A stretch of DNA of 64,000 nucleotides, taken from positions 496,001 to 560,000 of the forward strand of contig JACKJS010000001.1 in NCBI GenBank assembly GCA_020637815.1. The letters run 5' to 3'. Positions 1 through 10,767 of this stretch are shown here, piece after piece. Both the position numbers and the translations under genes were made by a program. Each line of letters opens with the position of its first letter. The first letter of the stretch is position 1. The notes under the pieces were generated by a model. That model saw only the letters and a list, made by a program, of their open reading frames with translations, was not told the origin of the DNA and did no database searches. This DNA comes from Hyphomicrobiaceae bacterium. GTDB lineage: Bacteria; Pseudomonadota; Alphaproteobacteria; Rhizobiales; Methyloligellaceae.

Positions 1-154
1 CCGTGCGTCCAAGACGCTCGAACTCATCCTTGATGACGTCCAGAAGCAACCGGTGCAGTTGCTCGATCAATTTCAGAGAACCTAGATAAGAGCTCTTGAG
101 GTCTTTTGCCTCATCGTCGCTCGTATGCGTCCCTATTTTTAGGGCTACACTCAT
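1..154 (-). CDS. MarR-family transcriptional regulator, LdtR-like (N-terminal fragment)
   Basis: The first 51 codons of a gene that runs off the left edge. It starts at an ATG (complement of 152-154) and reads MSVALKIGTH..., then a helical segment containing YLGSLKLIEQLHRLLLDVI. This N-terminal helix resembles the winged-helix MarR regulators called LdtR in Rhizobiales, which control L,D-transpeptidase and stress genes. The DNA-binding domain lies outside the window, so the assignment rests on the N-terminal helix alone. It is transcribed in the same direction as the neighbouring hydrolase gene, with a 157-base AT-richer gap between them. Confidence 0.7.
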   Translation of the reverse strand, partial: MSVALKIGTHTSDDEAKDLKSSYLGSLKLIEQLHRLLLDVIKDEFERLGRT

Positions 155-311
155 CGCCTACCCTCGTCAGTTGTTGTTTATCCCCAACTTGCTGACGAGT
201 ATAGGAACAGCCCAACTAAGATGCGCTTAATTGGAACGCTTAAGAGTCGATAAAATTCTAAGATTAATTCGTGGTTATGTTTGCGCGCAGGCCGTTTGAT
301 TCCAACGATTC
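155..311. other. AT-rich intergenic region upstream of the ldtR-like gene
   Basis: This 157-base gap is clearly richer in A+T than its surroundings and should hold the promoter of the ldtR-like gene (minus strand). A 7-base direct repeat CGCTTAA occurs at 224-230 and 237-243, 13 bases apart. I could not assign convincing -35 and -10 elements. Confidence 0.4.
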
Positions 312-1385
312 TTAGAAAACTAGCTTCTGCTCGTTAAGCTTGAGTTCACCGTCTACCGGCGTTTCGAACAGGCGTTCGATGCTGGAATCGTCAACCTCCG
401 CGACCGTTGCCGGCGCCCATTTGGGCGTGCGTCCCTTGCCAGCGATGCGGGCGTCGATACCCTCCCGGAAATCGGGGGTCGCCACGAGGTGGGATGCGAG
501 GCGGAATTCCAATCTCAAGGCCTCGTCGAGTTCCAAGGACTTGCCGCGCTGCATCTGCTGAAGCGCGATCTTGAGCGAAGTCGGCGACTTCTCGCGCAGG
601 GTCGCGGCCGTCTGCTTGGCCCAATCCTCGTAAGGGCCTTCAGGCTCCGCATCGAGCCGTTCGAGGATTTCCTCGACGGAAGGCGCCGAGAAGATACGGT
701 TGATCGCCGGGGTGAAGCGTACCAATTCGCCTTCGCCAGGATCTTGATGAAGACCGTCGAGCAGACGGTCGATGGGATGATTGTCGGCCAGCGCGGTTTT
801 GATCACGCCGAAATAGGACGATGGAATGTAGTGGCTGACGAGGCGCAGACGGTAGGCATCCGCCGGACCGACGATGGCGCCGGTCAGAGCCAAATAGGTT
901 CCCATCCAGCCGAAGAGGCGCGGCAAAAAATAGGTTCCGCCGATGTCCGGCAGGAATCCGATGCCGACCTGGGGCATCGCGAAGCGGTAGCCCTCGCCGG
1001 CGACGCAATGGGTTCCGAGTAGGGAAATGCCGATGCCGCCGCCAAAGGCCAACCCATTGATCAGGGGCACGTTTGGCCGGATGAATTTCTCCAAAACCCA
1101 AACATGGGTATAAGCAGCGCGGTAGAATTCTCGAATTTCATCAATTGCGTTGTCATGGTTCAATGCGTTCAGGATCTTCAGATCGCCACCGCTGCAGAAG
1201 ACAGTGGGGTGGGTCGACTCCATGACTACGCCGTAAATGTGCGGCGCGGGCGCCCAACGCTGATAGTTGGCGCTCAGGGCCTCGAACATCTCGCGCGTGA
1301 GCGCATTCAATCTGGCGGGGCGGTCGAGCGTGACGATGCCGGCGCGGTCGTTTTCCTCGAAGGTGATCCCAAGCGGTCCGGGCAA
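312..1385 (-). CDS. 3-hydroxyisobutyryl-CoA hydrolase-like protein (crotonase superfamily)
   Basis: A 357-residue crotonase-fold protein of the length and layout of 3-hydroxyisobutyryl-CoA hydrolases, which release 3-hydroxyisobutyrate in valine breakdown. The oxyanion-hole segments are present: FCSGGDLK at about 63-70 and NGLAFGGGIGIS at about 110-121. The family segment before the catalytic Asp reads MPQVGIGFLPDIGG (about 137-150): Asp147 is kept, but residue 139, where characterised family members have the catalytic Glu (MPE...), is Gln. That could reduce or change activity. The start is a TTG at 1385 preceded by AGGGA; no ATG exists before the conserved domain. It stands alone, followed by the ldtR-like gene on the same strand. 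Confidence 0.75.
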   Translation of the reverse strand: MPGPLGITFEENDRAGIVTLDRPARLNALTREMFEALSANYQRWAPAPHIYGVVMESTHPTVFCSGGDLKILNALNHDNAIDEIREFYRAAYTHVWVLEKFIRPNVPLINGLAFGGGIGISLLGTHCVAGEGYRFAMPQVGIGFLPDIGGTYFLPRLFGWMGTYLALTGAIVGPADAYRLRLVSHYIPSSYFGVIKTALADNHPIDRLLDGLHQDPGEGELVRFTPAINRIFSAPSVEEILERLDAEPEGPYEDWAKQTAATLREKSPTSLKIALQQMQRGKSLELDEALRLEFRLASHLVATPDFREGIDARIAGKGRTPKWAPATVAEVDDSSIERLFETPVDGELKLNEQKLVF

Positions 1386-1504
1386 ACGCGTAAGTCCCTA
1401 AGTGCGATGGCGAGAGTTGAGTTTCCAAACGGTCCGGCGCAGCTAGCATTCCAAGGCCAAAACCACAAGCCACAGACCTGCGGCATGTTCGGGCGAGGAA
1501 CGCG

Positions 1505-2632
1505 ATGACCGGCGCACGCGGCATGCGCTTCGCGACCGGCTCGCATTGGGTGGCGCTGCTGGCCGGATGCCTCCTGGGCCCCAATCCAGCCTTCGCACAA
1601 CAAGCGGCGATGCCACCGCCCGATGCGGCACCCGGACGGCACGTCCCATCTGCCCCCGAGAGCGCGGTCGCCGCCCCGGACCGGAATCCTTCCGGGGCCG
1701 CGGAGACGATGCACGCCCCTTCAACCGCCGGCGAGACCGAGCTCGCGCCCCCGCCACGTCAGAATCCAATCCGGAACGGTTCCGACCCCAACGCGGCGAA
1801 GCACCCGAAATCTGCCGCGGCCCTCGAGCAGTGCGCAAAGCTTCTGGACGGGCTCGACCTGGAATACGTCCACCTGGATCCGATCCACAAAGGCCCGTGC
1901 GGTACGGCGGCACCGATCAGGCTGAGCACGATCGGCACGCACCCCGCCGTCAAGGTTTCTCCGCCCGCGATCGTCAACTGCACGGTCGCTGCGACGCTGT
2001 ACAAATGGTTCGAGACCTCCGTCCAGCCAACGGCGTCCGCTCTCGGAACCCGCGTCGTCGGCATCAAGAATGCCGCGTCCTATATGTGCCGCAATCAGTA
2101 TGGACGCCCGGACACGAAACTCAGCGAACATGCGCTGGCGAACGCGCTCGACATTAGGGCCTTCATTCTAGCGTCGGGCCAATCGATCCCGGTTCTCGGC
2201 AATTGGCCCTATGGACAGCACCCCACCCGGCCTCACTTGGCGGACATGCCCCTGCCCAATCCGGCGCGCGATCACTCGACCCTTCCCCCGGACGAAAACG
2301 GTACGCCCGGCGTCAACGTGCTCTCGACACCGCCCGAGGATCAGCAATTCGGACATGAGTACGACGAACTGCGCAGGGTGGCCACGAACCCATTCTTCAA
2401 GCCGCTCTTTGCCGCGCCGGCGGAACTCGTGGAGCACGAGGATGAAGAACCCGAGGGGCCGCTGCCGGCCGGCAGTCTCAGCCGTGCCGACGCGCAGGCC
2501 TTCCTCCGGACGATCCATGACGATGCGTGCAAAATGTTCTGGACCGTACTTGGTCCAGAGGCCAACGCCGCGCACCGCGATCACTTCCATGTCGATATGC
2601 GCAAACGCCGCTATGTGAGGATTTGCGACTAG
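1505..2632 (+). CDS. Extensin-like C-terminal domain protein
   Basis: A 375-residue exported protein. Residues 1-32 form a signal peptide (hydrophobic stretch ending near FAQQ), followed by a proline- and alanine-rich low-complexity linker to about residue 105. The C-terminal part carries the hallmarks of the bacterial extensin-like domain: KLSEHALANALDI in the middle and AHRDHFHVDM near the end, resembling the metal-binding His/Asp pattern of D,D- and L,D-carboxypeptidase-type folds. Function is unproven; a peptidoglycan-related role is inferred. The ATG at 1505 has GAGGA five bases upstream. A hairpin terminator follows at 2679-2717. Confidence 0.85.
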   Translation: MTGARGMRFATGSHWVALLAGCLLGPNPAFAQQAAMPPPDAAPGRHVPSAPESAVAAPDRNPSGAAETMHAPSTAGETELAPPPRQNPIRNGSDPNAAKHPKSAAALEQCAKLLDGLDLEYVHLDPIHKGPCGTAAPIRLSTIGTHPAVKVSPPAIVNCTVAATLYKWFETSVQPTASALGTRVVGIKNAASYMCRNQYGRPDTKLSEHALANALDIRAFILASGQSIPVLGNWPYGQHPTRPHLADMPLPNPARDHSTLPPDENGTPGVNVLSTPPEDQQFGHEYDELRRVATNPFFKPLFAAPAELVEHEDEEPEGPLPAGSLSRADAQAFLRTIHDDACKMFWTVLGPEANAAHRDHFHVDMRKRRYVRICD

Positions 2633-2678
2633 GCGCTTGGCGCCAAACCTAAGAAATCCATGCCGGCACCGGGCTCTA

Positions 2679-2717
2679 GCGGGAACCTTACCTCGGATGG
2701 TAGGGTTTCCCGTTTTA
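2679..2717 (+). terminator. Rho-independent terminator after the extensin-like gene
   Basis: Imperfect inverted repeat CGGGAACC-TTACC / GGTAGGGTTTCCCG with a short loop, followed by TTTTACTT. It sits between the extensin-like gene and hemB, both on the plus strand. Confidence 0.6.
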
Positions 2718-2754
2718 CTTGCTTCCTGGCTAGAGGCCAGGCCAATCGAGGGAA

Positions 2755-3837
2755 GTGTATCGCGTGGCGTCTCTACCGAGTGACAAGACAGTCTCGTTCC
2801 ACACCGAGCGCGCAAAACGCGGGGGCTCTGAAGCACCGACCGCACTTGGCGCGGGATATCCCGCAGCGCGGCTGAGGAGGAACCGGCGTACCGACTGGTC
2901 GCGGCGCCTCATCCGCGAGGCCCGTCTCACGCCGGACGATCTGATTTGGCCGATCTTCCTCATCGACGGCGAACGGGCCCGTGCCGAGGTCGATGCCATG
3001 CCCGGCGTCGCGCGTCTGTCCATAGATCTCGCGGTCAAGGCCGCCGAGGATGCCGCCGAGATCGGTCTGCCCGCGATCGCGCTTTTCCCCAACACGGACC
3101 CGTCCTTGCGGGACGAGGCCGGGAGCCAGGCTTTCAATCCCGGCAATCTCGTCTGCCGCGCCGTTCGGGCCATCAAGCAGGCCGTCCCCGAAATCGGCAT
3201 TGTCTGCGACGTGGCGCTCGACCCCTATACCAGCCACGGCCATGATGGCCTCATGGACGACGAAGGCCGGATCGACAACGATCGTTCGGTAGAGGCTCTC
3301 GTGAACCAAGCCTTGGTCCAGGCCGAGGCCGGCTGCGATATCCTGGCGCCGTCCGACATGATGGATGGGCGTATCGGCGCGATCCGCGCTGCGCTTGAGG
3401 CCAACGGCTTCGCGGACACCCAGATCATGAGCTACGCGGCCAAGTACGCGTCCGCCTTTTACGGCCCGTTCCGGGATGCCGTCGGCTCCGGCGCGCAGCT
3501 GCGCGGCGACAAGAAGACCTACCAGATGGACCCCGCCAATGGCGGCGAGGCCTTGCGGGAGGTTGCCTTGGACGTCGCCGAGGGTGCCGACATGGTCATG
3601 GTCAAGCCGGGCCTCCCCTATCTCGATATCGTCTGGCGCGTGAAAGAAGCCTTCGGCCTGCCGACCTTCGCCTATCAGACCTCCGGGGAATATGCCGCGC
3701 TTGTCGCCGCGGCTGATCGCGGCTGGCTCGACCGCGAGCGCGTCATTCTCGAGACCCTTCTGTCGTTCAAGCGGGCCGGGGCGGACGGGATCTTCAGCTA
3801 TTTCGCGCCGGAAGTTGCGCGGCTCTTGAAACGCTGA
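2755..3837 (+). CDS. hemB: Delta-aminolevulinic acid dehydratase (porphobilinogen synthase)
   Basis: A 360-residue HemB, which condenses two 5-aminolevulinate molecules to porphobilinogen in haem and tetrapyrrole synthesis in the cytosol. Both active-site lysine regions are visible: SYAAKYASAFYGPFRDA and the Schiff-base lysine in MVMVKPGLPYLD. The segment that holds the zinc-binding cysteines in zinc-type enzymes reads DVALDPYTSHGHDG here, without cysteines, so this is the magnesium-dependent class typical of alphaproteobacteria. The start is GTG at 2755 with GAGGGAA just upstream. The first ~40 residues are a variable extension before the conserved barrel. It is followed convergently by the secreted protein gene at 3859. 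Confidence 0.95.
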   Translation: MYRVASLPSDKTVSFHTERAKRGGSEAPTALGAGYPAARLRRNRRTDWSRRLIREARLTPDDLIWPIFLIDGERARAEVDAMPGVARLSIDLAVKAAEDAAEIGLPAIALFPNTDPSLRDEAGSQAFNPGNLVCRAVRAIKQAVPEIGIVCDVALDPYTSHGHDGLMDDEGRIDNDRSVEALVNQALVQAEAGCDILAPSDMMDGRIGAIRAALEANGFADTQIMSYAAKYASAFYGPFRDAVGSGAQLRGDKKTYQMDPANGGEALREVALDVAEGADMVMVKPGLPYLDIVWRVKEAFGLPTFAYQTSGEYAALVAAADRGWLDRERVILETLLSFKRAGADGIFSYFAPEVARLLKR

Positions 3838-3858
3838 TTCCGGAATCGTCTCCGCGGA

Positions 3859-4494
3859 CTAGTTCGTCACCTTCATCTTGGTGAAGAGCACGGTCGCGCC
3901 GTTGGTCTTGTCGAAATTGTCCCCGGACAGACCGAAGCGCCAACTTCCTTTTGGCGCCTGTCCTCGCAACGCACGGACTTTCGTGCCGTTGATGTAGAAG
4001 CTGAGCTGATTTCCCTTCGCGTTCACGCGCAGCGTGTTGGCCGCCCCCGGCGCCGTGTTGATGGCGGGACTGTCGATATTCGCGGCAATGGTGCCGACCC
4101 AGGCCCCGTCCTTCTTCCGGGCGATCCAGTAGCGGCCATTGTTGAGGATGCCGAACTGGTAGTAGGAGCGGTTGTCTTCGCCCCAAAACAGGATCCCCGC
4201 TCCGAGGATTTGCGGATTTTCGTCTTGAGCCGCCCCATAGGGCCACACCGCCTCGGCGCAGACATCGGCATCCTCGACGTTGAACATGACGTTCAGGTTG
4301 GATTGCATATCGTCCGCCGGCAGCGTGAAGGTGAGTTCCCCGTCGCCAACGGAGACAGCCTTTTTGTCGGACCAGCCGCCCCCATCGTTCCGGAACGTGT
4401 CTTCGAAAAGGACCTTGCCGCCTTCGCATGCGCGGGCGTGAGCGGCGCTCCCGAGCAAACCCGCAATCGCGAGCGCCAAAACAGTTTTCCGCAT
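3859..4494 (-). CDS. Secreted concanavalin/DUF1080-like beta-sandwich protein
   Basis: A 211-residue exported protein of unknown function. The ATG at 4494 is preferred over upstream in-frame starts because it has GGGGAG upstream and opens directly into a signal peptide (MRKTVLALAIAGLLGSAAHA, cleavage near ARA). The mature part resembles small laminin-G or 3-keto-disaccharide-hydrolase-like (DUF1080) jelly rolls: FEDTF near the start, GAGILFWGEDNRSYYQFGI in the middle, NQLSFYINGTKV, and a C-terminal strand FTKMKV. That fold often binds sugars, but no catalytic residues are recognisable. It overlaps no neighbour and is divergent from the RDD gene. Confidence 0.65.
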   Translation of the reverse strand: MRKTVLALAIAGLLGSAAHARACEGGKVLFEDTFRNDGGGWSDKKAVSVGDGELTFTLPADDMQSNLNVMFNVEDADVCAEAVWPYGAAQDENPQILGAGILFWGEDNRSYYQFGILNNGRYWIARKKDGAWVGTIAANIDSPAINTAPGAANTLRVNAKGNQLSFYINGTKVRALRGQAPKGSWRFGLSGDNFDKTNGATVLFTKMKVTN

Positions 4495-4673
4495 GCGGCG
4501 GCTCCCCACGATCTTCCCCGTTCGTATGACGAATCTGTGCGGGGAGAAGCCTAAAACGTCGCTCCAAACACGGCAACCGAGGGCCGCAGCGGGCCACGCG
4601 GAGGCCGTCGCACATTGCGAATCCGCCGTCCGCAACCCATATCCCAAGTACCTATGATCCACTTGGAGACAAC

Positions 4674-5183
4674 ATGACGGACCAGACCTCACAGACCGCC
4701 CTCGCGTTCAGTGGGCCGATGCATGCCTACGACCCCGCGACGGAACCTCAACTCTTTTCCGCCGTCATCCGCAAGCGCTGCGTCGCCTTCCTCCTCGATG
4801 CGGTCATCATTGCCCTTCTCACCGCGTTCGCCTTCGTGGCCGTGTTCGTTCTCGGCGTTGTCACGCTGGGACTTGCCTGGCTTCTGTTCGGACTGATTTT
4901 CCCGGTGGTAGGTCTCAGCTACAACGCGTTCACCGTTGGCGGTCCGAAGTCGTCCACGATCGGCCAACGCATGATGGGGCTTGCGGTGCCCATGTGGCAT
5001 GGCGGCAAGGTCACGCCGCTGATCGCGGCTTTCCACGCGCTTCTGTTCTGGTTCTCGCTGACGCTGTTCTTCCCGATCCTGCTGTGGTGCTTCTTCGATT
5101 CGCGTAAGCGCTGCCTGCACGACATCCTGGCCGGCGTTCTCGTGATCAACCGGCCAATGGCGCCCCTGCGGGCCCCCGTCTGA
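4674..5183 (+). CDS. RDD family membrane protein
   Basis: A 169-residue inner-membrane protein with about three transmembrane segments (about 38-65, 68-90, 118-140). The RDD signature appears as RKRCVAFLLDAVII near residue 33, with the family's GQRMMGL motif in the loop and DSRKRCLHDILAG near the C-terminus. RDD proteins are poorly characterised; some have been linked to ion exchange. The ATG at 4674 follows CTTGGAGACAAC, giving a GGAG ribosome-binding site. It precedes the transferase gene at 5291 on the same strand. Confidence 0.85.
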   Translation: MTDQTSQTALAFSGPMHAYDPATEPQLFSAVIRKRCVAFLLDAVIIALLTAFAFVAVFVLGVVTLGLAWLLFGLIFPVVGLSYNAFTVGGPKSSTIGQRMMGLAVPMWHGGKVTPLIAAFHALLFWFSLTLFFPILLWCFFDSRKRCLHDILAGVLVINRPMAPLRAPV

Positions 5184-5290
5184 GTTGTCCAAAGATCTGC
5201 GCGGCGCCGTTCGTGCCAATTGCGCGCCGTGCCCGTCCTCGCTTAAGCTGTTCCAAAGACAGACTTGGATTCGGTTCCGGTCGGTGGCCC

Positions 5291-6022
5291 GTGACAGAAC
5301 ACAAGAATAACTTTCCGGAGTTCTACATCACCGCCCCGCAGCCCTGCCCCTACTTGGCGGGCCGCATGGAACGGAAGCTGTTCACGCACCTTACCCGGGA
5401 CAAGCCGGGCTTCCTCATCGACAATCTCCTGAAGGGCGGATTCCGGCGGAGCCAGAACATCGCCTATATGCCTTATTGCGATGCGTGCTCGGCCTGCGTG
5501 CCAGTCCGCATCGTGGTGGACGAGTTCGCGCCGAAGCGGTCGTCGAAACGGATCGCCCGGACCAACAAAGATGTTGTCGCCACGCGGATGCCAGCCGCCC
5601 CGAGCTCCGAACAATATGCCCTGTTCCGGGACTATATCGACGCCCGGCATGGCGACGGCGGCATGGCCGAGATGAGCGTCCTGGATTTTACGCTCATGGT
5701 GGAAGACAGCGTGGTCGAGACCTTCGTCACCGAATACCGTCTCAAGCCGGATGAGACCACGGGCGAGGCCCCACTGATCGCGGCGGCTCTGTGCGACCGG
5801 CTCAGCGACGGCATTTCCATGGTGTACAGCTTTTTCGATCCGGGACGCACATCGCGCAGTCTCGGCACATATATGATCCTCGAGCATGTCGAGTACGCGC
5901 GATCGCTCGGCTTCCCCTATGTGTATCTCGGCTATTGGATCGAGGGCTCGCGCAAGATGCGCTACAAGGAGCGCTTTCAGCCGCAGGAGCGGCTGACCTC
6001 CAGAGGGTGGACCCGGGGCTGA
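5291..6022 (+). CDS. bpt: Aspartate/glutamate leucyltransferase or arginyltransferase (N-end rule)
   Basis: A 243-residue protein that attaches an amino acid from aminoacyl-tRNA to the N-terminus of acidic proteins, marking them for ClpAP. Family hallmarks include CPYLAGRMERKLFT near residue 20, NLLKGGFRRSQNIAY, the cysteine cluster PYCDACSACVPVRI, GTYMILEHVEYA and YLGYWIEGSRKMRYKERFQP. The GTG at 5291 is chosen because the conserved family sequence begins TEHKNNFPEFY directly after it; the upstream extension from 5213 does not look conserved. It ends convergently 40 bases from parC. Confidence 0.92.
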   Translation: MTEHKNNFPEFYITAPQPCPYLAGRMERKLFTHLTRDKPGFLIDNLLKGGFRRSQNIAYMPYCDACSACVPVRIVVDEFAPKRSSKRIARTNKDVVATRMPAAPSSEQYALFRDYIDARHGDGGMAEMSVLDFTLMVEDSVVETFVTEYRLKPDETTGEAPLIAAALCDRLSDGISMVYSFFDPGRTSRSLGTYMILEHVEYARSLGFPYVYLGYWIEGSRKMRYKERFQPQERLTSRGWTRG

Positions 6023-6061
6023 CCCGACGCGCCGGGTCGGCCGTACGTTCCCGGCAACTCT

Positions 6062-8314
<2,253 letters not shown>

Positions 8315-8345
8315 GACTCGCGCTTACCCCATCGCGCGAGTCGCC

Positions 8346-9077
8346 TCAAGCCGCGCCGAGGTCGCGCCGCAGAAGGTCCAGCAGCCGGTTACGGGCTTCC
8401 GGGACTTTGAGACCGTGCGGGGCGAGCACGTCCCGCTCGAGGAAGAAGCCCGTCAGCGCAAAGCCCGCAACGATTTCTGACGCCTCGAACGGGGCATCGC
8501 CGTCCACCAGAAAGCGCGGCAGTGCCAGCATCCTGGCGGCATAAGGCGCCCCGGCCTCGCGCGAGACGGCGCGGCCCGATTTCGGCGAAACGTAGGCCAG
8601 ATCCTCGGTCTCGCCTGTGGCGGCGCAAGACGTGAGGTCGAGGCCGAAGCCAAGTTCCTGCAGCAGCTGGAACTCCCAATAGACCAGGAGTGCCGGCCAG
8701 ATGTCGGGCTCGGCGAACGAGCGCAGTACGTGGAGCGTCGTGGCGTAGAGTTCGGGGTGCGGATCGCGCTCCGGTAAGAGCTTCACGAACTCCGCCAGCG
8801 TGCCGATGGCCGCCAGCGCCCGCGGGTCGTCCAGGGCCCGCGCCCCGTGGGCTTCCATCAGCTCCACATTGTAGCCGCCGAGATGGTCGGCAAGGCGCGC
8901 GCGCCAGGTCACGCGGACGAGATTGCCGGACTGCAGCGTCGGCCGGACGCGCCGCGAGCGCCCGCCGCGCACCAGGCCGAGATGGCGCCCGTGCTCGAGC
9001 GTCAACATTTCGGCAATGAGATTGGCCTCACCGAGCGGCTTCCCGCTCAGGAAGATGCCTTCGTCGCTCCAGTCCAT
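8346..9077 (-). CDS. recO: DNA repair protein RecO
   Basis: A 243-residue RecO, the annealing and mediator protein that loads RecA on SSB-coated DNA. The N-terminal OB fold carries the alphaproteobacterial signature DEGIFLSG...GEANLIAEMLT and GRHLGLVRGGRSRR, and the C-terminal helical domain follows. The ATG at 9077 (MDWSDEG) with GGAG upstream is preferred; the in-frame TTG at 9101 adds eight residues not expected in the family. It lies between era and parC in a minus-strand operon. Confidence 0.92.
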   Translation of the reverse strand: MDWSDEGIFLSGKPLGEANLIAEMLTLEHGRHLGLVRGGRSRRVRPTLQSGNLVRVTWRARLADHLGGYNVELMEAHGARALDDPRALAAIGTLAEFVKLLPERDPHPELYATTLHVLRSFAEPDIWPALLVYWEFQLLQELGFGLDLTSCAATGETEDLAYVSPKSGRAVSREAGAPYAARMLALPRFLVDGDAPFEASEIVAGFALTGFFLERDVLAPHGLKVPEARNRLLDLLRRDLGAA

Positions 9078-9142
9078 CCGCGCTCCGATCCAGGAGCTCA
9101 AGCTTGGCCTACAGGCCCGCGCTCTGGCTAGTCCGGTTCGGT

Positions 9143-10057
9143 TTACTTCTTGGGATAGTCGAGGCCCATTTCGCGGAAACGCTCGGGGTCCTCGCCCCAG
9201 CGCTCGCGCACTTTCACGAACAGAAACAGATGAACCGGTACGCCCGCGATCTCGGCAATCTCCTCGCGCGATGCCTGGCCGATCTCCTTGATCATCTGGC
9301 CCTTGGCGCCGAGCACGATGCGGCGCTGGCTCTCGCGCTCGACAAAGATCGTCTGCTCGATGCGGACGCTCTCATCCTTCAGCACCTTCCAATCGGTGGT
9401 CTCGACCGTAAGCGCGTACGGGAGTTCTTCGTGAAGGCGAAGGAACAGCTTCTCGCGGGTGATCTCGGCGGCGGTTTGTCTTAGGGACGCGTCCGACAGC
9501 TGATCTTCCGGGAACAGCCACGGACCCTCCGGCACGGCGCCGGCGAAATACGCCCTGAGATCGTCGACGCCATCGCCGGTCAACGCCGACACCATGAAGA
9601 TCTCGGAGAATGCCTTGAGTCCGAGCAAGTCCGACGTGAGTTTCAGAAGGTCGGGCTTCTTCACCAGATCGACCTTGTTCAGCACGGCGACCACCGGCCT
9701 GTTGAGTTCGGGCAGATGCTCGACGATCGGCGCGAGCTTTTCGTCAAGACCGCGGGCCGCATCCACCACGAGCGCGACGATATCCGCGTCCCCGGCCCGG
9801 TCCCAGGCCGCTTGCGCCATGGCCCGGTCGAGACGGCGTTTCGGTTGAAAGATGCCGGGCGTGTCGACCAGGATCACTTGCGCGTCGCCCGCGAGCACGA
9901 TGCCGCGCACCGGGCCGCGCGTCGTCTGCGCCTTGTGGGTGACGATCGAAACCTTGGCGCCGACCAGCGCATTGGTCAGGGTCGACTTGCCGCTGTTCGG
10001 CGCACCGATCAACGCCACGAAGCCGCAGCGCGCGGGCGCGTTCGCTTGGTCAGTCAT
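9143..10057 (-). CDS. era: GTPase Era
   Basis: A 304-residue GTPase that binds 16S rRNA and helps 30S assembly. G1 is GAPNSGKS near residue 17, G3 is DTPG and G4 is NKVD. The C-terminal KH domain carries RIVLGAKGQMIKEIG. The ATG at 10057 lies inside the last codons of rnc, with an 8-base overlap, indicating translational coupling of the two ribosome-maturation genes. Confidence 0.96.
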   Translation of the reverse strand: MTDQANAPARCGFVALIGAPNSGKSTLTNALVGAKVSIVTHKAQTTRGPVRGIVLAGDAQVILVDTPGIFQPKRRLDRAMAQAAWDRAGDADIVALVVDAARGLDEKLAPIVEHLPELNRPVVAVLNKVDLVKKPDLLKLTSDLLGLKAFSEIFMVSALTGDGVDDLRAYFAGAVPEGPWLFPEDQLSDASLRQTAAEITREKLFLRLHEELPYALTVETTDWKVLKDESVRIEQTIFVERESQRRIVLGAKGQMIKEIGQASREEIAEIAGVPVHLFLFVKVRERWGEDPERFREMGLDYPKK

Positions 10058-10763
10058 TGGCCGGCAGTTGCCACACTCCTTCGCGTAGTAGCATGGCGAG
10101 CGCCGCAGCTTGCTCCGCCTGCCGCTTGTTGGCGCCCTCGCCGCGTTCCGGCGCGACGCCTTCCACACGCACCTCGGCGGTGAAGCGTGGCGCGTGATCC
10201 GGCCCTTCGCGCGCCACTTCGATGTAGCTCGGCAAAGGCAGCTGGCGTCCTTGAGCCCATTCCTGGAGCACGGACTTGGCATCGGCGGCCGCGTTGTTCA
10301 ACGCCGCCATGTATGGAGCCCACGTCCGCCACACGATCTCCCGCGCCGCTTCATATCCGGCGTCCGAGAAGACGGCACCGAGCACGGCTTCGCAAGCATT
10401 GGCGAGGATGGTTTTCTTGTGCCGTCCGCCGGAGCCCGCTTCCCCGCCGCTCATGAGGATGAAGTCGCCGAGTTGCCAGCTCTGCGCGGCCTCGGCACAG
10501 GTTTCGGTCCGGACGAGGTGGTTGAACCAGCGTGCCAGTTCGCCTTCGCTCGCTTGCGGAAATTGCTCGGACAGCAGTTGCGCGATGGCAAGACCCAGGA
10601 CCCGGTCGCCCAAGAATTCGAGGCGCTCGTTGTCCTCGTTGGACTTCGAGCCGGGACGCGCGCTGGCATGGGTCAGCGCCAATCTCAAAAGGGCGGGAGA
10701 ATTGAACGTGTGCCCGAGACGTTCCGCCAAGAAGCCGTGATCTGGCATCCGCCGCTTGCCCAC
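10050..10763 (-). CDS. rnc: Ribonuclease III
   Basis: A 237-residue double-strand-specific endoribonuclease that processes rRNA and structured mRNAs. The catalytic signature NERLEFLGDRVLGL is present at about 43-56, and the second acidic motif (EAVLGAVFSDAG) follows. The C-terminal double-stranded RNA-binding domain (from about 165) includes the usual APRFTAEV and GANKRQAEQAAA segments. It follows lepB with a 4-base gap and overlaps era, giving the operon lepB-rnc-era. Confidence 0.96.
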   Translation of the reverse strand: MGKRRMPDHGFLAERLGHTFNSPALLRLALTHASARPGSKSNEDNERLEFLGDRVLGLAIAQLLSEQFPQASEGELARWFNHLVRTETCAEAAQSWQLGDFILMSGGEAGSGGRHKKTILANACEAVLGAVFSDAGYEAAREIVWRTWAPYMAALNNAAADAKSVLQEWAQGRQLPLPSYIEVAREGPDHAPRFTAEVRVEGVAPERGEGANKRQAEQAAALAMLLREGVWQLPAND

Positions 10764-10767
10764 GCCG

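Noticed and set aside
2755..3837. HemB lacking zinc cysteines as a novelty
   Set aside because: The Mg-type active site without cysteines is usual for alphaproteobacterial HemB; recorded in the feature only.
6021..6038. GACCCG/CGGGTC hairpin at the end of the tRNA-protein transferase gene as a terminator
   Set aside because: It has no T-run on either strand and overlaps the stop codon.
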